Assembly: GCA_910578885.1 (NCBI GenBank)
Contig: CAJTSH010000022.1
Coordinates: 1 to 64,000 of the forward strand
DNA: 64,000 bases
Direction of reading: 5' to 3'
Source: an uncultured Lachnospiraceae bacterium
Lineage (GTDB): Bacteria > Bacillota > Clostridia > Lachnospirales > Lachnospiraceae
Shown: in pieces, positions 35,434-42,783 of the stretch
Numbering within the stretch: the first letter of the stretch is position 1
Layout: each line of letters opens with the position of its first letter
Translations under genes and position numbers: made by a program
Notes under the pieces: model-generated
What the model was told of the DNA's origin: nothing
Seen by the model: only the letters and a program-made list of their open reading frames with translations
Databases searched by the model: none

Positions 35434-36837
35434 ATGAGTTTATCAAATATTATTGATATGGGAAGCGGTTATCTCATGCTTGGAATTGCAGGAGTAATCG
35501 TGCTTGGCATTTTGTTTTGGATTGGTAATGGATTGATTTACCAGAAGCTGCTTGGAGGAGAGAAGCGTCTGAAAGGAACACAGATATTGCTCGGTGCAGT
35601 CTGCTTCTGTTATCTGATTGTAGTAGTGGGGGCGACTCTGCTGAGCAGGGGGGACGGATACCGGGAAGTTTGTCTGTCTCCTTTTTATTCTTACAGAGAG
35701 GCATGGCGCAGCCAGTCGGCGATAGAATGGCGGAATTTGATTTTAAATATTTGTCTGTTCATGCCTTGGGGATTTCTTCTGCCTTTGTGGGGCGGACGTT
35801 TCCGCAGGCTGTTCTGGACTGCTGGAAGCGGGCTGCTTGCATCGGTCTTGATTGAGGGGATACAGTTTGTGTGTAAACGGGGCGTTGTAGAGTTTGATGA
35901 TGTATTCAACAATACGCTTGGCACGCTGATTGGTTATGGTCTGGCGATAGCGCTGCTGGAATTGTTTTTCACGAAAGAGAGGCATATCAGCCGTATCCTT
36001 CTGGGATTTGTTCCGTTGCTTTTGACACTGGGGGCATTTGGAATCATTCGGCAGGTCTATATCATGCAGCCTTACGGGAATCTGGCATGTGAGCCGAGTT
36101 ACCGGATAAATATGCGCAAGGTAGATGTGTCCGGCAGGACCGAGTGGGAACAGGAACAATCCACTGTAGAGGTATATGAAACGACCGTAGCAGGGGAGGA
36201 AGAAACGCTGGATTTAGCACGGGAGATTTTTGCGAAATTTGGCACAGGCGTGGACGAAGGCCGGACGGATGCGTATGATGAAACGGTACTGTATTACTCT
36301 GAGGACTCGAATTACAGCGTGTGGATTGAGTACAAAGGACTCTCTTATGATTTGACGGATTATTCCATATTTGATGAGGATATGGAAAGGGTACTCCATG
36401 CTTCGGAGCGGGAGATAAGAAGCTTGCTTGAAAAGCTGGAGATTAGCGTGCCCAAGGAAGCGGTGTTTGAGGAAACAGGGGAAGGGCAGTATCGGTTCTC
36501 TGTTTCGAAATTGCATGAATCCGGGGACGAGATGCTTGACGGAGCCTTAACCTTGCAGCTATATGGGAAAGATACGATAGGGCAGCTCAGCAATCGGATT
36601 GTCCGTTACACAGTCTGCGGGAAAGAAGAGACTATTTCGGAAGAAGAAGCCTATCAAAAGTTGTTAGGCGGAAAGTTCCGGTATTCGTATCAGCAGGAGA
36701 CGCCAAAGACGCTGGAAGCCAAATCAGTGTCTTTGGCATATCAGTTGGATACGAAAGGGTTTTATCAGCCGGTGTATGAGTTTGACTGCCGGATTGACGG
36801 GGAAGAGACTGTTATTTCTGTTCCGGCGTTGAAGTAA
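35434..36837 (+). CDS. VanZ-like membrane protein with large C-terminal extension
   Basis: A 467-residue protein started at ATG 35434 behind AGAGGTGA. Residues 1-210 carry about six transmembrane helices and the VanZ-like core: SPFYSYREAW, WRNLILNICLFMPWGFLLPL and IEGIQFVCKRGVVEFDDVFNNTLGTLIGY. VanZ itself confers low-level teicoplanin resistance by an unknown mechanism. Beyond it lies a soluble, acidic domain of about 240 residues that ordinary VanZ proteins (about 160-200 residues) lack. No vancomycin-resistance genes are nearby. It converges with the ABC ATPase gene, leaving 3 bases between them. Confidence 0.85.
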   Translation: MSLSNIIDMGSGYLMLGIAGVIVLGILFWIGNGLIYQKLLGGEKRLKGTQILLGAVCFCYLIVVVGATLLSRGDGYREVCLSPFYSYREAWRSQSAIEWRNLILNICLFMPWGFLLPLWGGRFRRLFWTAGSGLLASVLIEGIQFVCKRGVVEFDDVFNNTLGTLIGYGLAIALLELFFTKERHISRILLGFVPLLLTLGAFGIIRQVYIMQPYGNLACEPSYRINMRKVDVSGRTEWEQEQSTVEVYETTVAGEEETLDLAREIFAKFGTGVDEGRTDAYDETVLYYSEDSNYSVWIEYKGLSYDLTDYSIFDEDMERVLHASEREIRSLLEKLEISVPKEAVFEETGEGQYRFSVSKLHESGDEMLDGALTLQLYGKDTIGQLSNRIVRYTVCGKEETISEEEAYQKLLGGKFRYSYQQETPKTLEAKSVSLAYQLDTKGFYQPVYEFDCRIDGEETVISVPALK

Positions 36838-36840
36838 ATC

Positions 36841-37482
36841 TTATTTGTTTTGTTTACTCAAAACGCCTTTTTCCATTTCATGAACCGTATCGCACAGTAC
36901 GGAAATATCTTCTGTTGAATGAGAGGAAATCAGAATCGTCTTTCCCTGTGCTTTGTAACTCAGGAGATACTCCCTCATTTCTTTCACACCGTCTTTGTCA
37001 AGACCGTTAAAAGGTTCATCCATAATAAGTATCTTCGGATTCTCCATGATAGCCTGCGCCAGCCCTAATCTCTGGCGCATGCCCAGACTGTATTTGCGGA
37101 CATGCCTTTTCAGTTTCGGGTCAAGCCCTGCCTGCTCCATTGATTTTTGGATTTCATCCTTACCGATTTTGCCGTTCAGTCCTGCAATCAGTTTCAGGTT
37201 CTTGTATCCGCTGTAGTATGGAATAAATCCGGGAACTTCAATAATCATTCCCATATTCTCTGGAAAGTCAACATCCTTGCCAACGCGTTTCCCGTCAACT
37301 ATAATCTCGCCATCCGTTACGTTGATAAATCCACAGATACATTTCATAAGCATTGTCTTCCCGCTGCCGTTTCTGCCGATGAGACCGTGGATTTTGCCTT
37401 CCTCAAAACGGACAGAAATATTCTTTAGGATCTGATTCTTTGAAAGCGTGAGATTTACATTATTTACAGATATAATATCCAT
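36841..37482 (-). CDS. ABC transporter ATP-binding protein, orphaned
   Basis: A 213-residue ATPase started at ATG 37482 with GGAGG upstream. Walker A GRNGSGKT, signature YSLGMRQRLGLAQAI, Walker B ILIMDEPFNGLD and the ISSH switch are all intact. The type matches bacteriocin/multidrug ABC-2 exporters (CcmA/NatA-like). The adjacent permease gene on the same strand is a 3' remnant, so the ATPase probably has no dedicated membrane partner here, unless it serves a permease elsewhere. Confidence 0.88.
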   Translation of the reverse strand: MDIISVNNVNLTLSKNQILKNISVRFEEGKIHGLIGRNGSGKTMLMKCICGFINVTDGEIIVDGKRVGKDVDFPENMGMIIEVPGFIPYYSGYKNLKLIAGLNGKIGKDEIQKSMEQAGLDPKLKRHVRKYSLGMRQRLGLAQAIMENPKILIMDEPFNGLDKDGVKEMREYLLSYKAQGKTILISSHSTEDISVLCDTVHEMEKGVLSKQNK

Positions 37483-37517
37483 TCCAATCCTCCATATGTG
37501 CACCCGGTGCGCAGCTT

Positions 37518-37856
37518 TTAACTTACAATTTCTGTTACATTATCATAATTAAATCTTCTGATGGCAATAAAGCAGAACACCAGAAGCGCCGCTATCACTG
37601 TCAGCAGATAGCAGACGGAAAATGTAACGGAAACAACCGGCTGTCTAAAATATTTTGTGTAGTGAAGCCAGATGACAGAGTGTGCCATAGGCATTGTCCA
37701 CATAAGTTCTGTATTTACGGAGCAGAAAGCCGTTCCAAGAGAAATGATAGCTCCGGTAAGTATGAAACCGGCATTTTTCTGTTTGACCAGTGAAAAAGCA
37801 AGCATAATCATCCCGATTATGATTAGATAGGCAAAGACCAGCAGATAAATCAGAAA
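37518..37856 (-). pseudogene. 3' remnant of an ABC-2 type permease gene
   Basis: The open stretch encodes three hydrophobic segments (FLIYLLVFAYLIIIGMIM; AGFILTGAIISLGTAF; TFSVCYLLTVIAALLVFCFIAI) and a charged C-terminus, like the last part of an ABC-2 permease of about 250 residues. The frame opens only after a TGA at 37857-37859, and the sequence before it belongs to the lipoprotein gene in another frame. The permease start and first half are missing. It lies directly before the ATPase gene, as a permease would if the operon were intact in a different order. Confidence 0.6.
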
Positions 37857-38997
37857 TCAGAGTCATAAAAACAAGTGGAATAATATTGGGAGATATCCTC
37901 TCTTCTGTGTCCGAAATCTCGTCAACCGATGTATCCTCATTCAAATCAGAACTTTCCTTAAGCACCGGACAATACACGAGTTCCATGCTCAGGACATCGT
38001 ATTCCGCATACTCAGAAAGCTTTTCGGCAAGCAGACGCACTGCGCTGCCGGGAGTAATAATGCTGTCGTACGTTTCAACTGTCTCATAGTCTTCATAAGC
38101 ATATTGCACTGTAAACGTGTTGATACAGTCCTTTTCATCGGAATAGGAAATGGCCGGTGAGAATATATACATATCAAAGTTAAGGTCTTCATAACAAGAA
38201 GGCATTGAGCAAATGGGAAGTCCTTTGTACATATTATTGAAGTGAACATCAATAACGGCATTTTCGGATTCATCCTGATATGCGACAGCGGCAACAGGGG
38301 AAAGCTCTTGCGGATAATCGGAAAGGCGTGTAAATTCAGAGGCAAATTCGAGCGCCGTCAAGACGCTGTCACTGATAGACACCTCCTCTCCTTTCAGGAC
38401 GTATACATCATCGGTATAATCACTATTTAAGTAGTAACTTTTTTCACTCGTAAAATAATCGTACTCATATAAAGCAGAATTTACCGGTTCCGATGTTTTT
38501 TCAACATAGGTAAAAAATCCATTGTTGCCCACGGATACATACATGCCGGTATCCGTATCATCAAATTCCGGACCGGCTGGATAATGAAATTCATCATTTA
38601 TTACTTTGTTCTCATCATAAATATCAGCCGGAATATATTTAGATGAAAGGGTATCCCATTTATTCTGGAAGTTGTCTATGCTTATTACTTGATATTTACC
38701 AATTTCATCGGGAACTTCAAAATTGAAGCTGTTGACAAAATGCAGGTTGTCACAACGGAATTTCATAACATTTTCGATTTCCTCTTGCTTATTATCATTA
38801 AGAGTGTCGATAGAAATTTTTTCAACTTCTGCTCCATTTATTGTCTCTTCTATGGAATCATTTGTGCCGGAATCATTTAAATCTGACACAGGATTATTTG
38901 AGCAGGAAGTAAATGTCATGAGTGATAATGCCATGTATGCAAATACGAATTTTCTTTTCATTCCAAAATAGGTTACACAATTGTTAAGCAATTTCAT
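37645..38997 (-). CDS. lipoprotein with aberrant C-terminus (deletion junction)
   Basis: A 450-residue frame. N-terminal signal peptide with lipobox MTFTSCSN, so the protein is probably lipid-anchored at Cys32. The following part up to about residue 378 (near RISPNIIPLVFM) is hydrophilic and protein-like. From about 37860 onward the frame runs out of phase through the permease remnant, giving a tail (HNRDDYACFFTGQTEKCRF...) rich in Cys, His and Arg that looks like an out-of-frame translation. The likely original stop was lost in a deletion that fused the two genes. Function not recognised; the ABC context suggests a transporter-associated or immunity lipoprotein. Its ATG overlaps the TGA of the small secreted protein gene upstream. 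Confidence 0.6.
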   Translation of the reverse strand: MKLLNNCVTYFGMKRKFVFAYMALSLMTFTSCSNNPVSDLNDSGTNDSIEETINGAEVEKISIDTLNDNKQEEIENVMKFRCDNLHFVNSFNFEVPDEIGKYQVISIDNFQNKWDTLSSKYIPADIYDENKVINDEFHYPAGPEFDDTDTGMYVSVGNNGFFTYVEKTSEPVNSALYEYDYFTSEKSYYLNSDYTDDVYVLKGEEVSISDSVLTALEFASEFTRLSDYPQELSPVAAVAYQDESENAVIDVHFNNMYKGLPICSMPSCYEDLNFDMYIFSPAISYSDEKDCINTFTVQYAYEDYETVETYDSIITPGSAVRLLAEKLSEYAEYDVLSMELVYCPVLKESSDLNEDTSVDEISDTEERISPNIIPLVFMTLISDLSAGLCLSNHNRDDYACFFTGQTEKCRFHTYRSYHFSWNGFLLRKYRTYVDNAYGTLCHLASLHKIF

Positions 38998-39227
38998 ATA
39001 TTATTTTTACTGTTATATGTGGAAAAATAAGTGGACTTTACGGTGATTTTGCTAGATCCAGACGAAGATATAGTTGAAGTACGGCTTGTAACATTGGTCG
39101 TAGATGACGCTCCGGCAGTATAATGCAGTTGATAAGATGCAGATGCAGCATTTACATTGATACTCATTATGCTCGCTGCCATAATCATTGTAACACCCAT
39201 AGTTGCGATTTTCTTTTTAATGTTCAT
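38994..39227 (-). CDS. small secreted Ser/Thr-rich protein
   Basis: A 77-residue protein with a clear signal peptide (MNIKKKIATMGVTMIMAAS..., cleavage near NVNAAS), leaving a mature part of about 48 residues rich in Ser, Thr and Tyr (YQLHYTAGASS, STISSSGSSKITVKS). No cysteines. Its stop overlaps the lipoprotein start (ATGA), so the two are coupled. Position before a lipoprotein and ABC ATPase on one strand hints at a secreted peptide or adhesin-type protein with its own export or immunity genes, but I do not recognise a bacteriocin motif. Confidence 0.65.
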   Translation of the reverse strand: MNIKKKIATMGVTMIMAASIMSINVNAASASYQLHYTAGASSTTNVTSRTSTISSSGSSKITVKSTYFSTYNSKNNI

Positions 39228-39268
39228 ATTAAGTAATCCTTTCTTGCTTCATTTATAAGTTATACATA

Positions 39269-39314
39269 CAAAAATTAGGCTTTCTATCAAAAAGTTTGGA
39301 TTGATAGAAAGCCT
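39269..39314 (-). terminator. hairpin with T-tract upstream of the small secreted gene (minus strand)
   Basis: Perfect 13-bp inverted repeat AGGCTTTCTATCA (39277-39289) / TGATAGAAAGCCT (39302-39314). Read on the minus strand it is followed by AATTTTTG, the form of a Rho-independent terminator. It lies between the small 39448-39582 frame and the 39227 gene, so it either ends the former or attenuates the latter. Confidence 0.7.
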
Positions 39315-39447
39315 GCTCAAATCGGTGGTGTATCTTCCATAAGCTCGACCTCCCTCTTTACCATAATAAAGTTATATAATGTTGAGTTATATTTGTCAAG
39401 TTTAAAATTGAGTTGGAATAGATGGAAAGTATCTATGCACTCAAAAT

Positions 39448-39582
39448 TTAATTAGGTTTTCTAAATTTCTCCAATCGGTAATACTGCTCATCATCCAGCT
39501 CGGCTCTTCCATTTTTATAATCATACCCCTTTTTCCGATAGAATTCCACCGCGGTAACCTCAGTCCCGTTTGCTAATCTCAT
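39448..39582 (-). CDS. small hypothetical protein
   Basis: A 44-residue frame when started at ATG 39582, which has GGAAAGGAG six bases upstream; the in-frame ATG at 39630 has no such site. The product is highly charged (EFYRKKGYDYKNGRAELDDEQYYRLEKFRK). It is divergent from the DUF4474 gene and followed by the 39269-39314 hairpin. Unrecognised; supported by the ribosome site and codon pattern only. Confidence 0.45.
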   Translation of the reverse strand: MRLANGTEVTAVEFYRKKGYDYKNGRAELDDEQYYRLEKFRKPN

Positions 39583-39657
39583 AAAAAACTCCTTTCCGCC
39601 TTCCAGACACCGAAAGGCGCCGGACTTCATATAGTATCTTAGGAAGGAGGCATTTCC

Positions 39658-40611
39658 ATGAATGAAAAATTATTTTCCGGCAGCAGTGTCCTGTGGGTGT
39701 GTTTCATCCTTGCGGCAATGCTGCTGATTTTATTGATAACAGTATACTTTTACCGACGTCATAGAAAAATTGCACAGAAAAAAAAATGGTTAAAGAAAAG
39801 CACGCCGGGGGAGAGAGAAGCGTATGTTAACGAAGCGCTGGAAGGAAGCGGATTCCAATATGACGGGCGTCAGGACTTCTTCTATGCCGAGAAGGATCCG
39901 TGGCAGAAAAAGTACGGATATCACAGGCTTTACGATGAAGCGGCAGCTCTGACGGGGATGATTATTGATTGCGAGCCGATTTATTTTGAGTATGACGGCA
40001 GCAGGTGGATGTTAGAGCTGTGGAAGGGACAGTATGGCATGAGCCTGGGGGGAGAAATCGGATTATACCAAGCAATGAGGGAAGACGGCAGTTTCTTCAA
40101 AGGAGTGGAGGAAAAGGATTTTATCGGAATGCATATGGAAATCTATGTTTCCGGCAGGCGGCTGCTCGGAAGAAAAGAGGAGCACTGGTGGCTGACCGGT
40201 TTTGTGCTGGGAAAGAGCGCAAGTCCGAAGGACATGAAGATGGCGGTATCCCTTACCTTTTCGAACCGGCAGATGTGCCGGAGCTTTGTTGAAGGACTTC
40301 GGCGTGCCGGATACTTGGCCGGAGAGTATCAGGTATATGGGGAAAATGTCCGGTTCTGGTTTTACGTTCCCCACACGCATCAGCCGATGACAAGAGGTCC
40401 CATTATGGATAAAATACGGCTTTGGTGGTTTCGGATGCTGTGCAGATTGTATCAGCATTATACAAGGAAATACGAAACTTCGGCAGAAAAGCTGATCTTT
40501 TTGCAGACGAAAGCCCCCAGACTGTTTGAACTTGCAATCAGAATAGGAAAGAGCAGGACATTGTTTGAGAAGGGAAGAAAGTCTGGAAGTAAAATTTCCA
40601 AATCTTCCTAG
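39658..40611 (+). CDS. DUF4474 domain membrane protein
   Basis: A 317-residue protein with one N-terminal transmembrane segment (about 11-31) and a cytoplasmic or external DUF4474 domain (about 55-270). Family landmarks: FQYDGRQDFFYAEKDPWQKKYGY and IIDCEPIYFEYDGSRWMLELWKGQYGMSLGGEIGLY. Function unknown. GGAAGGAGG precedes the start. Its last ten codons (SGSKISKSS, stop TAG at 40609-40611) lie inside leader copy B, so the element has either replaced the original gene end or evolved over it. Confidence 0.85.
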   Translation: MNEKLFSGSSVLWVCFILAAMLLILLITVYFYRRHRKIAQKKKWLKKSTPGEREAYVNEALEGSGFQYDGRQDFFYAEKDPWQKKYGYHRLYDEAAALTGMIIDCEPIYFEYDGSRWMLELWKGQYGMSLGGEIGLYQAMREDGSFFKGVEEKDFIGMHMEIYVSGRRLLGRKEEHWWLTGFVLGKSASPKDMKMAVSLTFSNRQMCRSFVEGLRRAGYLAGEYQVYGENVRFWFYVPHTHQPMTRGPIMDKIRLWWFRMLCRLYQHYTRKYETSAEKLIFLQTKAPRLFELAIRIGKSRTLFEKGRKSGSKISKSS

Positions 40612-40643
40612 ATGGTGTGAAAAATTCTGATAAGGAGGAATGC
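40583..40643 (+). promoter_or_regulatory. conserved leader element, copy B
   Basis: Copy with hairpin 1 GGAAGT-aa-ATTTCC, then AAATCTTCCTAGATGG, then GGTGTGAAAAATTCTGA, where the second stem is not kept, and AAGGAGGAA before the ATG at 40644. It overlaps the end of the DUF4474 coding region. In the common frame it reads EVKFPNLPRWCEKF and stops (TGA 40628-40630) just before the ribosome site. Weakest copy in structure but clear in primary sequence. Confidence 0.6.
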
Positions 40644-41549
40644 ATGAAAATTTCGCCGAGGATTGAAGAAGCCTATCAAAAGGCGCAGATTGTGCCGCTT
40701 CGGGAGGATGACAGCTATGTATTTTTTAGTGATTGCCACAGAGGATACGGAGGCTGGAATGATAATTTTGCAGGAAACCAGAATCTCTGCTTTCATGCGT
40801 TACAGTATTATTATGAACGTGGCTTTCACTATGTAGAAATCGGGGATGGAGACGAACTTTGGGAAAATGGGAATCCAGAGCGGATTACCGAAAATTACAG
40901 CAATATTTTCTGGATGATGCGTCAGTTTTACCGAAGGAATCGTTTGATTATGCTTTGGGGAAATCATGATAATAAAAAACGAAAGGGAAAATATGTAAAG
41001 AAGCACTATACCGAGTTTTACAATGAATATAGCAGAAAAAATGAGGAGCTGTTCCCGGATATCTGTTTCCGGGAGGCAGTACGCCTACAGTCCAGAGAGG
41101 GAATGGAGCTGTTTCTCATACATGGACATCAGGGAGATTTGCTGAATGACTATCTGCATCCATTGGCGCACTTTCTTGTTCGGTATCTGTGGAAGCCGTT
41201 GGAGAAATGGGGGATCAGGGATCCGACCAGACCCGCATATAATTATCGGAGCTGTGTTCGGGGAGAAAAGCGTTTTCGGAACTTTGCCAGGAAATATCCG
41301 GTTCTTGTTATCTGTGGGCATACGCACCGTCCGGTGTTTCCCGGTCCCGGAGATGGCAGATATTTTAATGACGGAAGCATGGTGCATCCAAGATGCATTA
41401 CAGCAATTGAATTGGTAAGGGGAACGCTCAGTCTTGTAAAATGGTCTATATGCAGTAAACGGGACGGAACCTTGTATGTGTGCAGAGAGGTATTGGAGGG
41501 ACCTCATTTGATAAAGGAATATTTTGATAAACAGGTATTCTTCTTCTGA
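40644..41549 (+). CDS. calcineurin-like metallophosphoesterase
   Basis: A 301-residue phosphoesterase started at ATG 40644 behind AAGGAGGAA; the GTG at 40617 would begin inside the leader element. The metal-binding motifs are in order: FFSDCHRG (D and H), GDGDELW, LWGNHD, a middle LIHGHQGD and CGHTHRP. This set binds two metals and hydrolyses phosphomonoesters, diesters or nucleotides; the substrate is unknown. Related proteins include UDP-diacylglucosamine hydrolase-like enzymes, but no lipid A pathway is expected here. Probably cotranscribed with the DUF4474 gene. Confidence 0.88.
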   Translation: MKISPRIEEAYQKAQIVPLREDDSYVFFSDCHRGYGGWNDNFAGNQNLCFHALQYYYERGFHYVEIGDGDELWENGNPERITENYSNIFWMMRQFYRRNRLIMLWGNHDNKKRKGKYVKKHYTEFYNEYSRKNEELFPDICFREAVRLQSREGMELFLIHGHQGDLLNDYLHPLAHFLVRYLWKPLEKWGIRDPTRPAYNYRSCVRGEKRFRNFARKYPVLVICGHTHRPVFPGPGDGRYFNDGSMVHPRCITAIELVRGTLSLVKWSICSKRDGTLYVCREVLEGPHLIKEYFDKQVFFF

Positions 41550-41589
41550 ACCGTGGAAATATTAAAGATAACAGCGGCTGGCGCGCTGT

Positions 41590-41628
41590 CTGTCAAAGCA
41601 TACGTGACAGCACGCCGGAAGGAGGAAC
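41590..41628 (+). promoter_or_regulatory. partial leader-like hairpin before copy C
   Basis: A hairpin GCTGTC (41585-41590) / GACAGC (41606-41611), within a longer GGCG...CGCC pairing, followed by CACGCCGGAAGGAGGAACG. The last 20 bases repeat the end of the leader element (hairpin arm plus ribosome site), as if one and a half units were joined head to tail in front of the lipoprotein gene. Confidence 0.45.
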
Positions 41629-41630
41629 GT

Positions 41631-41692
41631 TTGGAAGTAAACCTTCCAAATCTACATGGATGGTGTGAAAAGCACACCAGAAAGAGGAAAAT
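41631..41692 (+). promoter_or_regulatory. conserved two-hairpin leader element, copy C
   Basis: Best-formed copy: stem 1 GGAAG-taaac-CTTCC, linker AAATCTACATGGATGG, stem 2 GGTGTG-aaaag-CACACC (41661-41677), then 14 nt with AGAAAGAGG before the ATG at 41693. Aligned with copy D, 54 of 65 positions agree, and the stem-2 C-G pair of copy D is a T-A pair here. A frame starting at TTG 41631, behind GGAGGA, reads EVNLPNLHGWCEKHTRKRK and ends at TAG 41709-41711 inside the next gene. Confidence 0.75.
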
Positions 41693-42484
41693 ATGGGAAA
41701 AAGAAAGATAGCAGTGATATTGCTGCTGGCGTCATTGCTGGCTGCGGGATGTCAGCGGCAACAGTGGGAGGAAGCGACGGAGGCAGATGATACAGAGCAG
41801 GGAGCAGAGGTATCCTTGATGAAAAGTGAGGAAAATGAGGAAAATCTTTTGCAGGAATATTATGCATTGCTTATGACGACAAAAGAGAAAGAGGATGTAT
41901 ATCGTTTTTTGGAAAAGCATGCAGCCGGGGCAGAACCGAAAGATGCAGACCAGTTGGTAAACGGTCTGATTGGCTATCTGACGGATGCGGACGCAGTGGA
42001 TTATAACCGATTGGTGAAGCAGAAAAATAATTTTACGGTAGAAATGCAGGAATTTATTGAGCTTATGAAACAGGAACAGAACACGCCTGCAGTTTTCGGT
42101 TCGAAAATAAATGTGCCGTTAAGCGAACTGCTGCTGCGGGTGGAACAAATGGAGGAGCATGCCAGAAAATACCCGGAAGGCATTACTTATCAATATATCT
42201 ATGAGAAATATTGCCAACTTATGTGTGCGGGAATAACCGGATTTTATGACGGCGCTTCTGATTGGAGCAACTGCTATTTAGATACAGATCAGCTTCACAT
42301 TGAGGAGGCGGCAGTTTTGGCATATACGGATTTTACTGCGGCTTATCCCGACAGTTACACGTCCGATATCCTTCAGGAATATTTAAATCTTTTATCTGAA
42401 AATGACAGGTTATTTACGAAGCAGGTGAAGAAATTTTACGGAAGGATTGAATCCGTAATAAAAGAAAATTTTCCGGTGGAATGA
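41693..42484 (+). CDS. hypothetical lipoprotein
   Basis: A 263-residue lipoprotein; signal peptide with lipobox LLAAGC puts the anchor at about Cys20. The mature part is acidic and helical (EENLLQEYYALLMTTKEKEDVYRFLEKH; YPEGITYQYIYEKYCQLM) without recognised enzyme motifs. Function unknown. The start is set by leader copy C and a strong terminator follows at 42505, so it may form one unit with the preceding DUF4474 and phosphoesterase genes. Confidence 0.8.
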   Translation: MGKRKIAVILLLASLLAAGCQRQQWEEATEADDTEQGAEVSLMKSEENEENLLQEYYALLMTTKEKEDVYRFLEKHAAGAEPKDADQLVNGLIGYLTDADAVDYNRLVKQKNNFTVEMQEFIELMKQEQNTPAVFGSKINVPLSELLLRVEQMEEHARKYPEGITYQYIYEKYCQLMCAGITGFYDGASDWSNCYLDTDQLHIEEAAVLAYTDFTAAYPDSYTSDILQEYLNLLSENDRLFTKQVKKFYGRIESVIKENFPVE

Positions 42485-42504
42485 ATAGACCGGAGTATGA
42501 AAAG

Positions 42505-42528
42505 ATGCAGGGATTTCCTGCATTTTTT
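42505..42528 (+). terminator. Rho-independent terminator after the lipoprotein gene
   Basis: Stem ATGCAGG (42505-42511) / CCTGCAT (42517-42523), 5-nt loop, six T. Confidence 0.9.
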
Positions 42529-42585
42529 GCGGTCAGTTTTGTACCGGAGAATCTATAAATGGTTGTAGAAAACAGAAATATTTTA

Positions 42586-42740
42586 TGATATAATATGGAA
42601 ACGTATTACTTGTAATCAACCTAACGGTTGGTTACATAATATAATATGGAAACGTATTACTTGTAATCAACCTAACGGTTGGTTACATAATATAATATGG
42701 AAACGTATTACTTGTAATCAAACTAAATGGTTACATAATA
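42586..42740 (+). repeat. three tandem 51-bp repeats with a TATAAT box and palindrome each
   Basis: TATAATATGG recurs at 42589, 42640 and 42691, period 51. Each unit continues GAAACGTATTACTT and then the palindrome GTAATCAACC-taac-GGTTGGTTAC (10 bp, one G-T pair); the third copy is shorter but still paired (GTAATCA...TGGTTAC). The first -10 is extended (TGATATAAT). The array fills the space between the preceding terminator and the Cys-rich protein gene, ending 43 bases before its start. It is probably a multiplied promoter/operator region; a binding protein is not identified. AAAGGAGG precedes the gene start at 42784. Confidence 0.85.
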
Positions 42741-42783
42741 TACTATTGCAAAGCCATAGAAAGAAAGTTAAAGGAGGTAACAT

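Noticed and set aside
42560..42740. 51-bp repeats as a CRISPR array
   Set aside because: The units are directly adjacent with no unique spacers and contain promoter-like boxes.
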